Positions 54,203 through 62,651 of a stretch of 64,000 bases of DNA are shown piece after piece. The position numbers were made by a program, and so were the translations under genes. The stretch is from contig CALSPF010000001.1 in the NCBI GenBank assembly GCA_943788165.1, positions 496,001 to 560,000 on the forward strand, given 5' to 3'. This DNA is from an uncultured Flavobacteriaceae bacterium. GTDB taxonomy: Bacteria; Bacteroidota; Bacteroidia; Flavobacteriales; Flavobacteriaceae. Every line of letters begins with the position of its first letter. Positions within the stretch are counted from its first letter, which is position 1. The notes beneath the pieces were generated by a model. That model saw only the letters and a program-made list of their open reading frames with translations, was not told the DNA's origin and did not search any database.

Positions 54203-54973
54203 TTACATTAACATATGTCCACCATCTGCATTGATGACGGCTCCCGTGGTATATGAAGCAGCTTCTGAAGCAAGATAAACGGCTAGTCCAGCCATTTCGC
54301 TTGTTTCTGCTGCTCGTCGCATGGGCAGGTGATTATTGACTTGTTTCATCATCATTTCATTGCTCCAAAGAGCTTCGCTAAATTTGGTTTTTATCAAGCC
54401 TGGGCAAATGGCGTTGGACCTTATGCCGTATTTTCCCCATTCAGCTGCTTGCGATTTGGTGAGCATGATTAAAGCTGATTTACTGATGCTGTAAATACTT
54501 AATCCACCTGTTGGTTTCATGCCTTCTACAGAGGCAATGTTTATGATGCTTCCTCCTTTGCGTTCCTTCATGGAGGCAAAACACAATTTGGCTAAATCGA
54601 AACATGCCTTTACATTGACATCCATCACTTTATCAAAAATGACATTTTCAATGGCTTCTAGGGGGGCATAGACTGGATTAGTTGCCGCATTATTGATTAA
54701 GATATCTACACCACCATAATGGGCAATTGTTTTCTCTACAAGCGCTTTGCGTTGGTCTTCTCGCCCAACATGACAAGCAATTCCTATTGCCTCAAAGCCT
54801 TGTGCTTTGATAGCATTGGCCACTTCATCTACCGTTTCTTGGGAACGACTACTTACCACGACCTTGGCTCCATATTCTGCCAAGCTTTCTGCAATGGCTT
54901 TTCCTATTCCTTTGCTTGCTCCTGTTACTATGGCAACTTTTCCGTCTAATTCAAATAATTTTCTTGTACTCAT
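54203..54973 (-). CDS. Short-chain dehydrogenase/reductase
   Basis: A 256-residue classical SDR: cofactor loop VAIVTGASKGIGKAIAESLA, NNAATNPVYAPL, active-site Ser in IINIASVEGMKP and the YSISKSA catalytic Tyr-x3-Lys. The motif NAICPGLIKTKFSEALWSNE follows. An Arg-rich patch after the second strand (VVVSSRSQETV) suggests NADP(H). It probably oxidises or reduces a hydroxyacyl- or ketoacyl-CoA in the cluster's pathway; the sequence alone does not say which. Gaps of 9 nt on both sides place it firmly in the operon. Confidence 0.88.
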   Translation of the reverse strand: MSTRKLFELDGKVAIVTGASKGIGKAIAESLAEYGAKVVVSSRSQETVDEVANAIKAQGFEAIGIACHVGREDQRKALVEKTIAHYGGVDILINNAATNPVYAPLEAIENVIFDKVMDVNVKACFDLAKLCFASMKERKGGSIINIASVEGMKPTGGLSIYSISKSALIMLTKSQAAEWGKYGIRSNAICPGLIKTKFSEALWSNEMMMKQVNNHLPMRRAAETSEMAGLAVYLASEAASYTTGAVINADGGHMLM

Positions 54974-54982
54974 GCTGTTTTT

Positions 54983-55726
54983 TTAAGATGGCATAGCGCC
55001 ACCGTTAGCGTGTAAGGTAATTCCGTTGATGAATCCAGCTTCTTTGGAGGCTAAAAACAAATAAGCATTCCCCATATCTTCTGGGGTTCCAATCCGTCCA
55101 ACAGGGATCATGGCAATTCCAGCTTTAACAACTTCAGGCGGCATGGATGCGGTCATTTCTGATTCAATAAATCCTGGAGCAACGGCATTAGCCGTAATGC
55201 CAAAACGACCTACTTCACGACACAAAGCTCGTGTAAATCCTGCTACGCCAGCTTTGGTCGCTGAGTAATTTGTTTGACCAAATGCCCCCACAAAACCATT
55301 GATAGAAGAGGCAGAAATGATACGTCCATAGCCCGCTTCTCGCATGTGGGGAAGTACAGACTGTGTGGTGGTAAACAAGGAACTTAAATTTACATTGATT
55401 ACCGTATCCCATTCCTCTTGTGTCATCTTTAAAAACGAACGATCGCGAAGTACACCAGCGTTATTGATTAATATTTCAATTTTCCCATAGCCTTCAATGA
55501 TTTCTGCCACAGCAGTATCTACAGCTTCACGGTTGGTAATGTCTACTTTTTGAAAAAAGATTTTACCTCCATTTGCTTTTATTTTTTCGGCAGTTTCTGC
55601 ACCAGAATCACGAACATCCCACAAGGCAACGGTTGCTCCAGCTTTACAGAAAACCTCGCATATTCCTTCGCCAATTCCTTGCGCGCCACCCGTGATAATG
55701 GCGACCTGTCCTTCTAAATTCAACAT
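54983..55726 (-). CDS. FabG/PhaB-like 3-oxoacyl reductase (SDR)
   Basis: A 247-residue SDR close in style to acetoacetyl-CoA and 3-oxoacyl-ACP reductases: VAIITGGAQGIGEGICEVFC, LINNAGVLRDRSFLKMTQEE, active-site ISASSINGFVGAFGQTNYSA with Tyr-x3-Lys (YSATK), and GFIESEMTASMPPEV. The conserved NAGVLRD segment and the overall length support 3-hydroxyacyl/3-oxoacyl interconversion, fitting the (R)-hydroxy product of the neighbouring MaoC hydratase. Lipid-synthesis FabG is less likely given the catabolic surroundings. A 110-nt gap upstream could hold a secondary promoter, but no exact -7 box was found. Confidence 0.87.
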   Translation of the reverse strand: MLNLEGQVAIITGGAQGIGEGICEVFCKAGATVALWDVRDSGAETAEKIKANGGKIFFQKVDITNREAVDTAVAEIIEGYGKIEILINNAGVLRDRSFLKMTQEEWDTVINVNLSSLFTTTQSVLPHMREAGYGRIISASSINGFVGAFGQTNYSATKAGVAGFTRALCREVGRFGITANAVAPGFIESEMTASMPPEVVKAGIAMIPVGRIGTPEDMGNAYLFLASKEAGFINGITLHANGGAMPS

Positions 55727-55836
55727 AGCTTTATTTTTTAATTCTATTTATTTAATTCTGTTTCAATATTTCGAACAACAATATAAAATTTGTTTTTTAT
55801 CTAAGCAGCAAAAAAAGTCATATTGTGGGTCACTTT

Positions 55837-56895
55837 TTAATTTAATGAGTAAATGCCCAGGGTTGGTTCAGTCAAACTTCCCAAATATAAAAGCTGGTCT
55901 ATTTGCAGAACGCTTGTTATACTATCATATTTTCCCTCGGGATCTTGGAGGTTGTAAACAACGGCTCCATTTTCGTCAAACCCAAGTAGCATTGAATAGC
56001 GACCAGGAATGGCCGAGTTTCGAACCGCCTCTGGTAAGCGTAAAAGTACAGATCGTAAAAAAGGTTGTTCAAAAATGGGTTCTATCGCTATGGCTCGTTG
56101 GCTGGGAATTGCCACCCAAAAAACACCATCATTAAAAGTGACATTATCAGGGTAGCCTGGAAGTTCATTGTTGAATATTTCGAGGGTATTTTTTTTAGCT
56201 CCCTTAAGCCAATATTTTGACAAGCTTAATCCAAAAGTTTCACTAAAAATGAAATAATCTTGGGTAGCGTTTAACGCTACTCCATTAGGAAAAAACAAAT
56301 CATCTTTGAGTAAAGTTGTTTCTCCGCTTGACAAGTCGTGGGCAAAGAGTGCGCCTGAAGCACGTTGCTCCCAAGCTTCATTTTCAACAACATTAGGATT
56401 TCGTTGTGTCGCGTTGGAGAAGTAGACAATACCTTCTTTACTAATGTCAAGATCGTCTACAAAGAGTAGTCTTTCTCCTTTGTATTGATCAACTAAAACA
56501 CGTAGGGTATTGGTGCTGTCTAACGCAAGTAAACCCTTTTTTTGGTCAGCAATTATGAGTTCGCCCGTAGGGGCTATCTTCATGCCTAAAGGTCGTCCGC
56601 CTGTATTTGTAATGACTACTTGATTATTTCCTTTGGCATCAAACTGAAGAATGTCTCCGTTGGAAAGTCCGGTGTAAAAATGACCTAAGCTATCTGCCAC
56701 AATCGATTCTGGCCCAGGATGCGGAATCGAAACAAGGGCAGTTTTTTTAAGTAAATCATTGGTTTTATAAGGACCAACTAAACCGGGGAAGGGGGGCGTT
56801 TTTCGTGCAATTGGATCTAGCGCAATGGGATAGAAGCAGAGGTATAGAATTCCAAGAAGGAAACTGATAAAGAAAATGCGTTTTAATGGTTTCAT
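55837..56895 (-). CDS. SMP-30/strictosidine-synthase-like beta-propeller protein, membrane-anchored
   Basis: A 352-residue protein with an N-terminal hydrophobic anchor (RIFFISFLLGILYLCFYPIA), then a six-bladed propeller of the strictosidine-synthase/SMP-30/APMAP type. Visible blades are PGPESIVADSLGHFYTGLSN, GGRPLGMKIAPTGELIIADQ, FVDDLDISKEGIVYFSNATQ, FFPNGVALNATQDYFIFSET and LPGYPDNVTFNDGVFWVAIP. The acidic and Asn metal residues of the family (Glu in PGPESI, Asn in FPNG, Asp in YPDN) are present, so lactonase or esterase activity is plausible. Being periplasmic, it could open a lactone or ester before uptake into the cytoplasm. That role is inferred from its place in the operon. Confidence 0.82.
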   Translation of the reverse strand: MKPLKRIFFISFLLGILYLCFYPIALDPIARKTPPFPGLVGPYKTNDLLKKTALVSIPHPGPESIVADSLGHFYTGLSNGDILQFDAKGNNQVVITNTGGRPLGMKIAPTGELIIADQKKGLLALDSTNTLRVLVDQYKGERLLFVDDLDISKEGIVYFSNATQRNPNVVENEAWEQRASGALFAHDLSSGETTLLKDDLFFPNGVALNATQDYFIFSETFGLSLSKYWLKGAKKNTLEIFNNELPGYPDNVTFNDGVFWVAIPSQRAIAIEPIFEQPFLRSVLLRLPEAVRNSAIPGRYSMLLGFDENGAVVYNLQDPEGKYDSITSVLQIDQLLYLGSLTEPTLGIYSLN

Positions 56896-56915
56896 AGGGT
56901 TGTAGATTTTCTGGT

Positions 56916-57719
56916 TTACAATAATGACATGATTGTTTTGTACAATTCCATTCGATCACCAGAAAGGTGTTCTAGCCCATCTACCGGAAGAATTGTTCCA
57001 CTAATGTAGCTCGCCAATGGACTGGATAAAAAGAGTACAGCATTGGCCACATCTTCTGCTTGGCCAAAGCGATTCATAAGGTTTTTGGCTTCACTTTCTT
57101 TTAAAAAGGCTTGCATCATTTGAGGGTACTTTTCCAACCCAGAGGTAGCAATGGTTCCTGGAGCTACTGCGTTGACACGAATACCAAATTCAGCCCATTC
57201 CTGCCCTAAGCTTTTGGTTAAGTTTTCTACCCCTGCACGGGCAGCTCCAGTATGGGCCATTCCGGGAAAGCCACGTGCAACATTGGCGGTAATGTTGACA
57301 ATGTTCCCTTGTTTCTGGGGAATAAAAAAGCTATTGGCCATTTTTTGACTCATGTAAAACGTGCCGTTTAGGTTATTGTTGATCACCGCTGCCCAACCTT
57401 TTTCAGCCACAATATGCGCTGGAGCAGGGAATTGCCCTCCAGCATTGTTAATGAGAATGTCCAATCGTCCGCTTTTCTCTCTAATATGTTGTGCAAGCTT
57501 GTCAATTTCTTCTGGTTCCCGAATGTCGCAAGCAATGGCATGACATTGTCCAAGTTTTGACAACTCTTTTGCGGCAATTTCTAGGGGTTCTTTTTTACGG
57601 GAAGCAATATAGACTTCTGCACCATAGTGCAAAAAGGAGGCGGCTATGGCATAGCCAATTCCACTTCTTCCTCCGGTGACCAGAATAATTTTATTGTTAA
57701 AAAGGTTTGCTGCAAACAT
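56916..57719 (-). CDS. SDR resembling peroxisomal trans-2-enoyl-CoA reductase (PECR) / 2,4-dienoyl-CoA reductase
   Basis: A 267-residue SDR with an intact cofactor loop (IILVTGGRSGIGYAIAASFL), an Arg-rich NADP site (YIASRKKEPLEIAAK) and NNAGGQFPAPAHI. The usual catalytic YxxxK is absent: the segment reads GMAHTGAARAGVENLTKSLG. Exactly this AVHSGAARAGV-like pattern occurs, from memory, in PECR and dienoyl-CoA reductases, which reduce C=C rather than C=O bonds. It would therefore handle double bonds in unsaturated acyl-CoA intermediates. It lies 20 nt upstream of the propeller gene. A 180-nt gap separates it from the next upstream gene. Confidence 0.85.
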   Translation of the reverse strand: MFAANLFNNKIILVTGGRSGIGYAIAASFLHYGAEVYIASRKKEPLEIAAKELSKLGQCHAIACDIREPEEIDKLAQHIREKSGRLDILINNAGGQFPAPAHIVAEKGWAAVINNNLNGTFYMSQKMANSFFIPQKQGNIVNITANVARGFPGMAHTGAARAGVENLTKSLGQEWAEFGIRVNAVAPGTIATSGLEKYPQMMQAFLKESEAKNLMNRFGQAEDVANAVLFLSSPLASYISGTILPVDGLEHLSGDRMELYKTIMSLL

Positions 57720-57899
57720 AGGTTTATTGGCTTAACGTTTATGGCCTTCAACTCTAGTATTGATGTAAATAGTACAAAGACTAGCGGTTTTTCAAAGCCT
57801 TTTCAAGATAATGTTAAAAATAGAAAATGTAAAGTATTTCCCCCTGTACTTAGGTGTAGGAGATACAATTTAAAGTTATTCAATAATGAGTATTCACTG

Positions 57900-58643
57900 T
57901 TATCCGGCATTCATACCTCCGTCCATAACCAATGCATGACCATTGACAAACGAGGCTTTATCAGAAAGCAGCCAGGCAATAGTTTCGGCGGCTTCTTCTG
58001 GTTTTCCGAGTCGTTTAAGTGGGACACGGTGTTTTGTAACAAATTCCAACAGCTCATTCGGCAGTGGATCAATAATTTCTGTTTCTAAGAAAGAGGGACA
58101 AATCGCATTTACACGTATGTTTCTCGCTCCATATTCTACTGCAGCACTTTTGGTAATACCAAGTACGCCATGTTTCGCTGCTGAGTAAGGTACACCGTAG
58201 GCAACTCCTTTTTTTCCAGCAAGAGAAGATACATTGACAATGCTTCCTCCGCCTTGTGGAAGTAGTATTTTTAGTTGTGCTTGTAGACAGAAAAACACAC
58301 TGTTAAGGTCAACAGCTATGACTTTATCCCATTCACTTCTTGGCATCAGGTGCAAAGGAGCGAAGGTCCCGCCAATTCCGGCGTTGTTTACAAAGTAGTC
58401 AATGCGTTGGTGATCTTTGAGGGCTTGTTCGTGTATAGCATTGACCTGATCTTGATCGGCAACATTGAGGAGGTAAGTCGAAGCTTTTCCTCCCGATTCT
58501 TCAATGGAGGCTTTGACTTGCGCTAGCGCTTCCGCATCGATATCGGTCAGTATTAGGTGGCACCCAGAAGCGGAAAGAGCAACCGCAGTTGCTCTTCCTA
58601 TTCCTTTGGCAGCACCAGTAATGAATGCTGTTTTATTGTTCAT
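57900..58643 (-). CDS. Short-chain dehydrogenase/reductase
   Basis: A 247-residue classical SDR: TAFITGAAKGIGRATAVALS, an Asp after strand 2 (LILTDIDAEAL) suggesting NAD(H), NNAGIGGTFAPLHLMPRSEW, active-site SIVNVSSLAGKKGVAYGVPY with Tyr-x3-Lys (YSAAK), and CPSFLETEIIDPLPNELLEF. NAD preference points to an oxidative step such as hydroxyacyl-CoA oxidation. It lies 21 nt after the TonB receptor gene. The 180 nt between it and the next gene downstream (57720-57899) hold no recognisable gene, terminator or exact -7 box. Confidence 0.88.
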   Translation of the reverse strand: MNNKTAFITGAAKGIGRATAVALSASGCHLILTDIDAEALAQVKASIEESGGKASTYLLNVADQDQVNAIHEQALKDHQRIDYFVNNAGIGGTFAPLHLMPRSEWDKVIAVDLNSVFFCLQAQLKILLPQGGGSIVNVSSLAGKKGVAYGVPYSAAKHGVLGITKSAAVEYGARNIRVNAICPSFLETEIIDPLPNELLEFVTKHRVPLKRLGKPEEAAETIAWLLSDKASFVNGHALVMDGGMNAG

Positions 58644-58664
58644 ACGAATAAAAGTATACGAATA

Positions 58665-61658
58665 TTATAAATCAAATGTGATTTTCCCAATGATACGACG
58701 ACCAATGATGGGCATATTTGGGAATGCGCGGTATTTAAAGTCAAAGATGTTTGCACCTGTGATTTCAAAACGCATACCATTATCTAATTTATACCCAATG
58801 TTTGCATCAAAAAGGTTTTTCTCTTGTACAGTTCCAAAAAAGTCACCTTGGTTAGATTCAAATTCATCATCATATTGGTAGCTTAAACTTCCTTGAACCC
58901 TGTTTTTACTGTATTTGATACCCGCTCTGTATTTTAATTGAGGAGAGTTTAGGTAAGATGAGAAAGGTAAACCGTCATCATTTGATTCTCCAGGGATCCA
59001 TACATTTTGACTCACATATGAGGCATTAGCCCAAACACTGACGTTTTCATTAGCAAAATATTCAGCAGACACGTCCATTCCCCAGTGAGTACGTCTTTTA
59101 TCATTAAATTTACGATATCCAGCAGCAAGGTGAGTTAGACCATCATTAGGTGCTCTCAGAGAGTTGATTGTACCGAATACGGGTAAAGCATCTGTCAAAG
59201 CCCCAAATGCTGTGGCATATCCACCCCCAGCGACCGCTGCAAGACCACCAACTACTCCTGAAACTGCATCTGCTAATGGAGCTACAGCAGGAATTCCTAG
59301 ACCTGCATTTCCGGCAAAACCGTTTTGAATTAAATCAGCTGCTGTAACACCGAATGGTGCTAACGACGCTGCGCTTGCAGTATATTGGGCAGTTAAAGCC
59401 GCAGTTACACCAGGAGTTAATAGAGTAGCTAAACTACCCCCAATTTCTTGTGCAAACTCAGCGGCGTCAGGTGTGTATGCAAATGCTGGGCCAATTGCAG
59501 TGAAATTTGTAAATCCTTGTTGCTCGTATGTGTATACATCAAGAGCAAGAGATAATTTTTTCGCAATAACTCCTTTATAACCAACTTCAAATGAATTTAC
59601 TCTACTCATTACTGCGCGTCCAGTTCCTTCTGTACCAACTTGCTCACCATTAAAGATGTTGTATCCAACTCCAGCACCATATTCACTACCTAAGAATCCA
59701 TTTTGCCCAGTCATAGCTAGGGCAGTTGCAGGATTTGCTAATATACCTTCCAAGATTGGCGCAAAAGGTACTAGAGATGCATAAGCTGGTGTTGTATTGA
59801 TTGCAGCTATTACGCCAGCAGCTGCACCGGCTTGAGTAAAGGCACCATAAAGAACACTATTATCTACCGCTTGTGACCCTTGTGGCTGCTGATATCCTCC
59901 TAAAAATCCTAAACGAATTGGAGCATTGGGATCGAATCTTTGTTCTTCAACTTCTCCAGCTAACCAAACATCATAAGCTCCTGCTGCAAATACATTAACA
60001 GGAAAATCGATATAAGTTTGCAATGCTGTTGGGATGGAAGCCGAGGAATTATACGAAGCTCTAATGCTATTATTTTCATTCAGTTTATATACCAAAGCAA
60101 CCCTTGGAGAGAATGCAAGCTCATCGAAAAGAGTAAATTTATCCATACGAGCGGCATAGGTTAATTCGAGTTTATCCGACAGTTTTGAGGTACCTTGAAG
60201 ATATCCTCCAGCCAATACATATGTATCATTTTCTTCGTTTCTTCCGTAGAGTGTATTTTGTGAATCAGACATTACATCTCTGAAGTCAGCCCCAACAGTG
60301 AAGTTGGTGTTTAAAAAAGAGGGAACATCAAAGTTATATTGAATCTGAGCTTCTAATGATGAGTTGATGGCTACTTGGCGTAAACCAGAATTGTATAAGA
60401 AAGTAGGATTGTTTCTACCACCACCACTTTTGTAATTGTAGGACATTAAGGCAAACAATCCTCCTGATTGAATACGGCCTTGTACCCAGTAATCCTCACC
60501 GTCTTGATATCCAGCTCCTAGTGAGTTAAAGAACAAAGCGCCTCCTTGTGCAAAACCACCTGATAGGAATCCAGTTGTTTTTTCATTTGGGCGGAATTCA
60601 AGGTGTGCATTGGCTGAGAAATTCTCATATTCTGTTGCCAAAGGGTTTCCGTCACCGTTATCATCTAAATCACTACCAGACAATAATAAATCACCTACTT
60701 GTCCAGCATCAACCGCCCCATTGGTAATTACAGGTTGACGAATTTCAGTGTTAAGTGATTTAATTAGGTTGGCACCTCGAGAGGTCTCTTCAGTTCCATC
60801 CAATTCAAAATCGCTTCCTTTTGACCATTTTGCATTGATCTTGTAACCAAATTTCTTGTCTTCTGAGGCATAGGCATGACGAATGGCCGCACCTTTTGTA
60901 TTTAACTCTCCACCCAATAATTCAATTGTGGTTCCTGGGAAGTCAATAGCACTTTTTGACATAAAATGCACAACTCCAGAAACAACATTAGGGCCATATA
61001 AGGCTGATGCTGCTCCACGAACTACTTCAATTTTTGCAATATCTATGTTTGATAAACCTGAGTGTTGTGTGAAGAATGTAGATGCCGCTGGCGTAGATAA
61101 AAAGCGATAATCCAAAATAGGAAAGGTTGCAGTTCCAAAGATACCTGATCCGGCACGCATTTCTATATTAATTGTATTTGCCGATTGTTGCTGAATGCTT
61201 ACCCCAGGAACGTTCACAAGGTGACGAACAGGATCTACCGCAATGGCAGAGTTTTCGATATCTTTTGCAGAGATGATACTTACTGATGAGGGAGCATCTT
61301 GAACTTTCTGCGCACGACGCGAAGCGGAAACAATAATCTCTTGCAGGTTTTCTCCTGGATCTAGAGAAACAGTAATTTTTTGATCAACAGAGGTAACTTC
61401 TACTGTTTGAGCACCAAAACCGATAGAACTAATCTCTATACTAAAAGGCACTTCTTGGTTTGTTGTAAGTGTAAAAAGACCATCAAAATCAGTTGTTGTT
61501 CCAACATTTGTTCCTAGAATGATAATGTTTGCTCCAGGAATAGATTGATTTGTTTCTGTGTCGATCACCGTACCACTAATCGTGGTTTGTGCCAAAAGCA
61601 GATTTACACAAAGCAGCCCAAAAGCTGTTAGTGCAGTAGTTAATTTGTTTTTTTTCAT
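58665..61658 (-). CDS. Large TonB-dependent receptor with Ala-rich insertions
   Basis: Outer-membrane active transporter of 997 residues. Signal peptide about 1-24 (ALTAFGLLCVNLLLAQ); carboxypeptidase-regulatory-like domain about 25-105 (ISGTVIDTETNQSIPGANII ... GTTTDFDGLFTLTTNQ); plug about 115-235 (IIVSASRRAQKVQDAPSSVS, VRHLVNVPGVSIQQ, IEVVRGAASALYGPNVVSGV); then a barrel ending RRIIGKITFDL. Two unusual hydrophobic, Ala/Gly-rich stretches sit in the barrel at about 549-656 and 726-836 and are probably extracellular. It has no SusD partner, so glycan uptake is unlikely. Its place between a hydrolase and SDR/beta-oxidation genes points to a hydrophobic acid or ester as substrate. Confidence 0.92.
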   Translation of the reverse strand: MKKNKLTTALTAFGLLCVNLLLAQTTISGTVIDTETNQSIPGANIIILGTNVGTTTDFDGLFTLTTNQEVPFSIEISSIGFGAQTVEVTSVDQKITVSLDPGENLQEIIVSASRRAQKVQDAPSSVSIISAKDIENSAIAVDPVRHLVNVPGVSIQQQSANTINIEMRAGSGIFGTATFPILDYRFLSTPAASTFFTQHSGLSNIDIAKIEVVRGAASALYGPNVVSGVVHFMSKSAIDFPGTTIELLGGELNTKGAAIRHAYASEDKKFGYKINAKWSKGSDFELDGTEETSRGANLIKSLNTEIRQPVITNGAVDAGQVGDLLLSGSDLDDNGDGNPLATEYENFSANAHLEFRPNEKTTGFLSGGFAQGGALFFNSLGAGYQDGEDYWVQGRIQSGGLFALMSYNYKSGGGRNNPTFLYNSGLRQVAINSSLEAQIQYNFDVPSFLNTNFTVGADFRDVMSDSQNTLYGRNEENDTYVLAGGYLQGTSKLSDKLELTYAARMDKFTLFDELAFSPRVALVYKLNENNSIRASYNSSASIPTALQTYIDFPVNVFAAGAYDVWLAGEVEEQRFDPNAPIRLGFLGGYQQPQGSQAVDNSVLYGAFTQAGAAAGVIAAINTTPAYASLVPFAPILEGILANPATALAMTGQNGFLGSEYGAGVGYNIFNGEQVGTEGTGRAVMSRVNSFEVGYKGVIAKKLSLALDVYTYEQQGFTNFTAIGPAFAYTPDAAEFAQEIGGSLATLLTPGVTAALTAQYTASAASLAPFGVTAADLIQNGFAGNAGLGIPAVAPLADAVSGVVGGLAAVAGGGYATAFGALTDALPVFGTINSLRAPNDGLTHLAAGYRKFNDKRRTHWGMDVSAEYFANENVSVWANASYVSQNVWIPGESNDDGLPFSSYLNSPQLKYRAGIKYSKNRVQGSLSYQYDDEFESNQGDFFGTVQEKNLFDANIGYKLDNGMRFEITGANIFDFKYRAFPNMPIIGRRIIGKITFDL

Positions 61659-61676
61659 AATTGTTTGATTTAATAA

Positions 61677-62645
61677 TTACTGGTTTTCAGACGCAGCAAA
61701 TAAGATAAGTATTTGGTTAGTGATTTGAGGGGTGTATTCTTTCGGGATATCATGTCCCAATCCTGAAAGATAATAAGATTTTCCCTTTTTCAGGCAACTT
61801 ACGTATTTTTTTGCGTGATTAATATCGATCAAAGGATCGGAATTTCCATGAATAATAAGGGCTTTGCTGCTAATTTCTTTTAGTTTTTCTAGGAATGAAC
61901 CTGATTTTTTAATGGCCTTTACATGCTGAGGAAAACTCATATTATAATAGCCTTTTCTGAATTTTATTTCATAAGATACTTCATTAATTATCATTGGGAT
62001 ATCTAATTCATAATCTCCGCATCCTACCCAGAGATTTCGCTCTATAATATGTGCTTGGACCTGCTTTTCAAAGTTGTTTTTTGCACGATAAAAGGCCAAG
62101 AATAAGGATCGGAAGTTGCGTTTCATTTTTGGGCTTAGGGAGACAAGACTTGGGTCGTAGTAATAGCCAGACGACATAATGCTGCATAGCGATAGGGTTA
62201 CATTTGGAAATAAATAGGCAAAACGTTGTGCAATCATACCTCCCATGGAAGCCCCCACAATGTGTGCGCTCTTTATTTTTAAGCTATCGAGTATTGCCAT
62301 TGCATCTCTAGCCATATCTTCGAGTACATAAGCTGTTTTTTTTGTCCAGCCTTCCATTCGATCTGAAAGCCCTATGCCTCTATGATCAAAACGAATGACA
62401 TTATATCCTTCTGAAACAAAAGTTTGAATAAACTGTTGCGACCAAAAAAGAAGAGTATTTGCATTTCTACTAATGAGTAAAACACTTCCCTTAGGCTTTG
62501 TTTCTGGTCGTTGAATTTCGAAAAACAAACGTACTTTTCCATTGAAAGCATAGCCTGTTTCCCCCAAAATCAATTCCTGAATTGGAAGAAAACGAGCTTT
62601 CTGAATGCATTGGACAGAAAGACGAGCTAAGGTTTCTTTATCCAA
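61677..62645 (-). CDS. Alpha/beta-hydrolase family protein
   Basis: A 322-residue hydrolase with the nucleophile elbow in HIVGASMGGMIAQRFAYLFP, the oxyanion region after VRFFFEIQRPETKPKGSVLL, the acid in LIIHGNSDPLIDINHAKKYV and the His in YYLSGLGHDIPKEYTP. The triad appears complete. No signal peptide is seen, so it acts in the cytoplasm, perhaps on an ester, lactone or CoA thioester of the imported compound. It lies 6 nt after the ligase gene and 18 nt before the TonB receptor gene, so uptake, hydrolysis and activation appear co-expressed. Confidence 0.87.
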   Translation of the reverse strand: MDKETLARLSVQCIQKARFLPIQELILGETGYAFNGKVRLFFEIQRPETKPKGSVLLISRNANTLLFWSQQFIQTFVSEGYNVIRFDHRGIGLSDRMEGWTKKTAYVLEDMARDAMAILDSLKIKSAHIVGASMGGMIAQRFAYLFPNVTLSLCSIMSSGYYYDPSLVSLSPKMKRNFRSLFLAFYRAKNNFEKQVQAHIIERNLWVGCGDYELDIPMIINEVSYEIKFRKGYYNMSFPQHVKAIKKSGSFLEKLKEISSKALIIHGNSDPLIDINHAKKYVSCLKKGKSYYLSGLGHDIPKEYTPQITNQILILFAASENQ

Positions 62646-62651
62646 GATAAA

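Noticed and set aside
57720-57899. 180-nt gap within the catabolic cluster, examined for a small RNA, terminator or promoter
   Set aside because: No stable hairpin with T tract, no exact TAnnTTTG and no small conserved frame was found. It is left as unassigned spacer.
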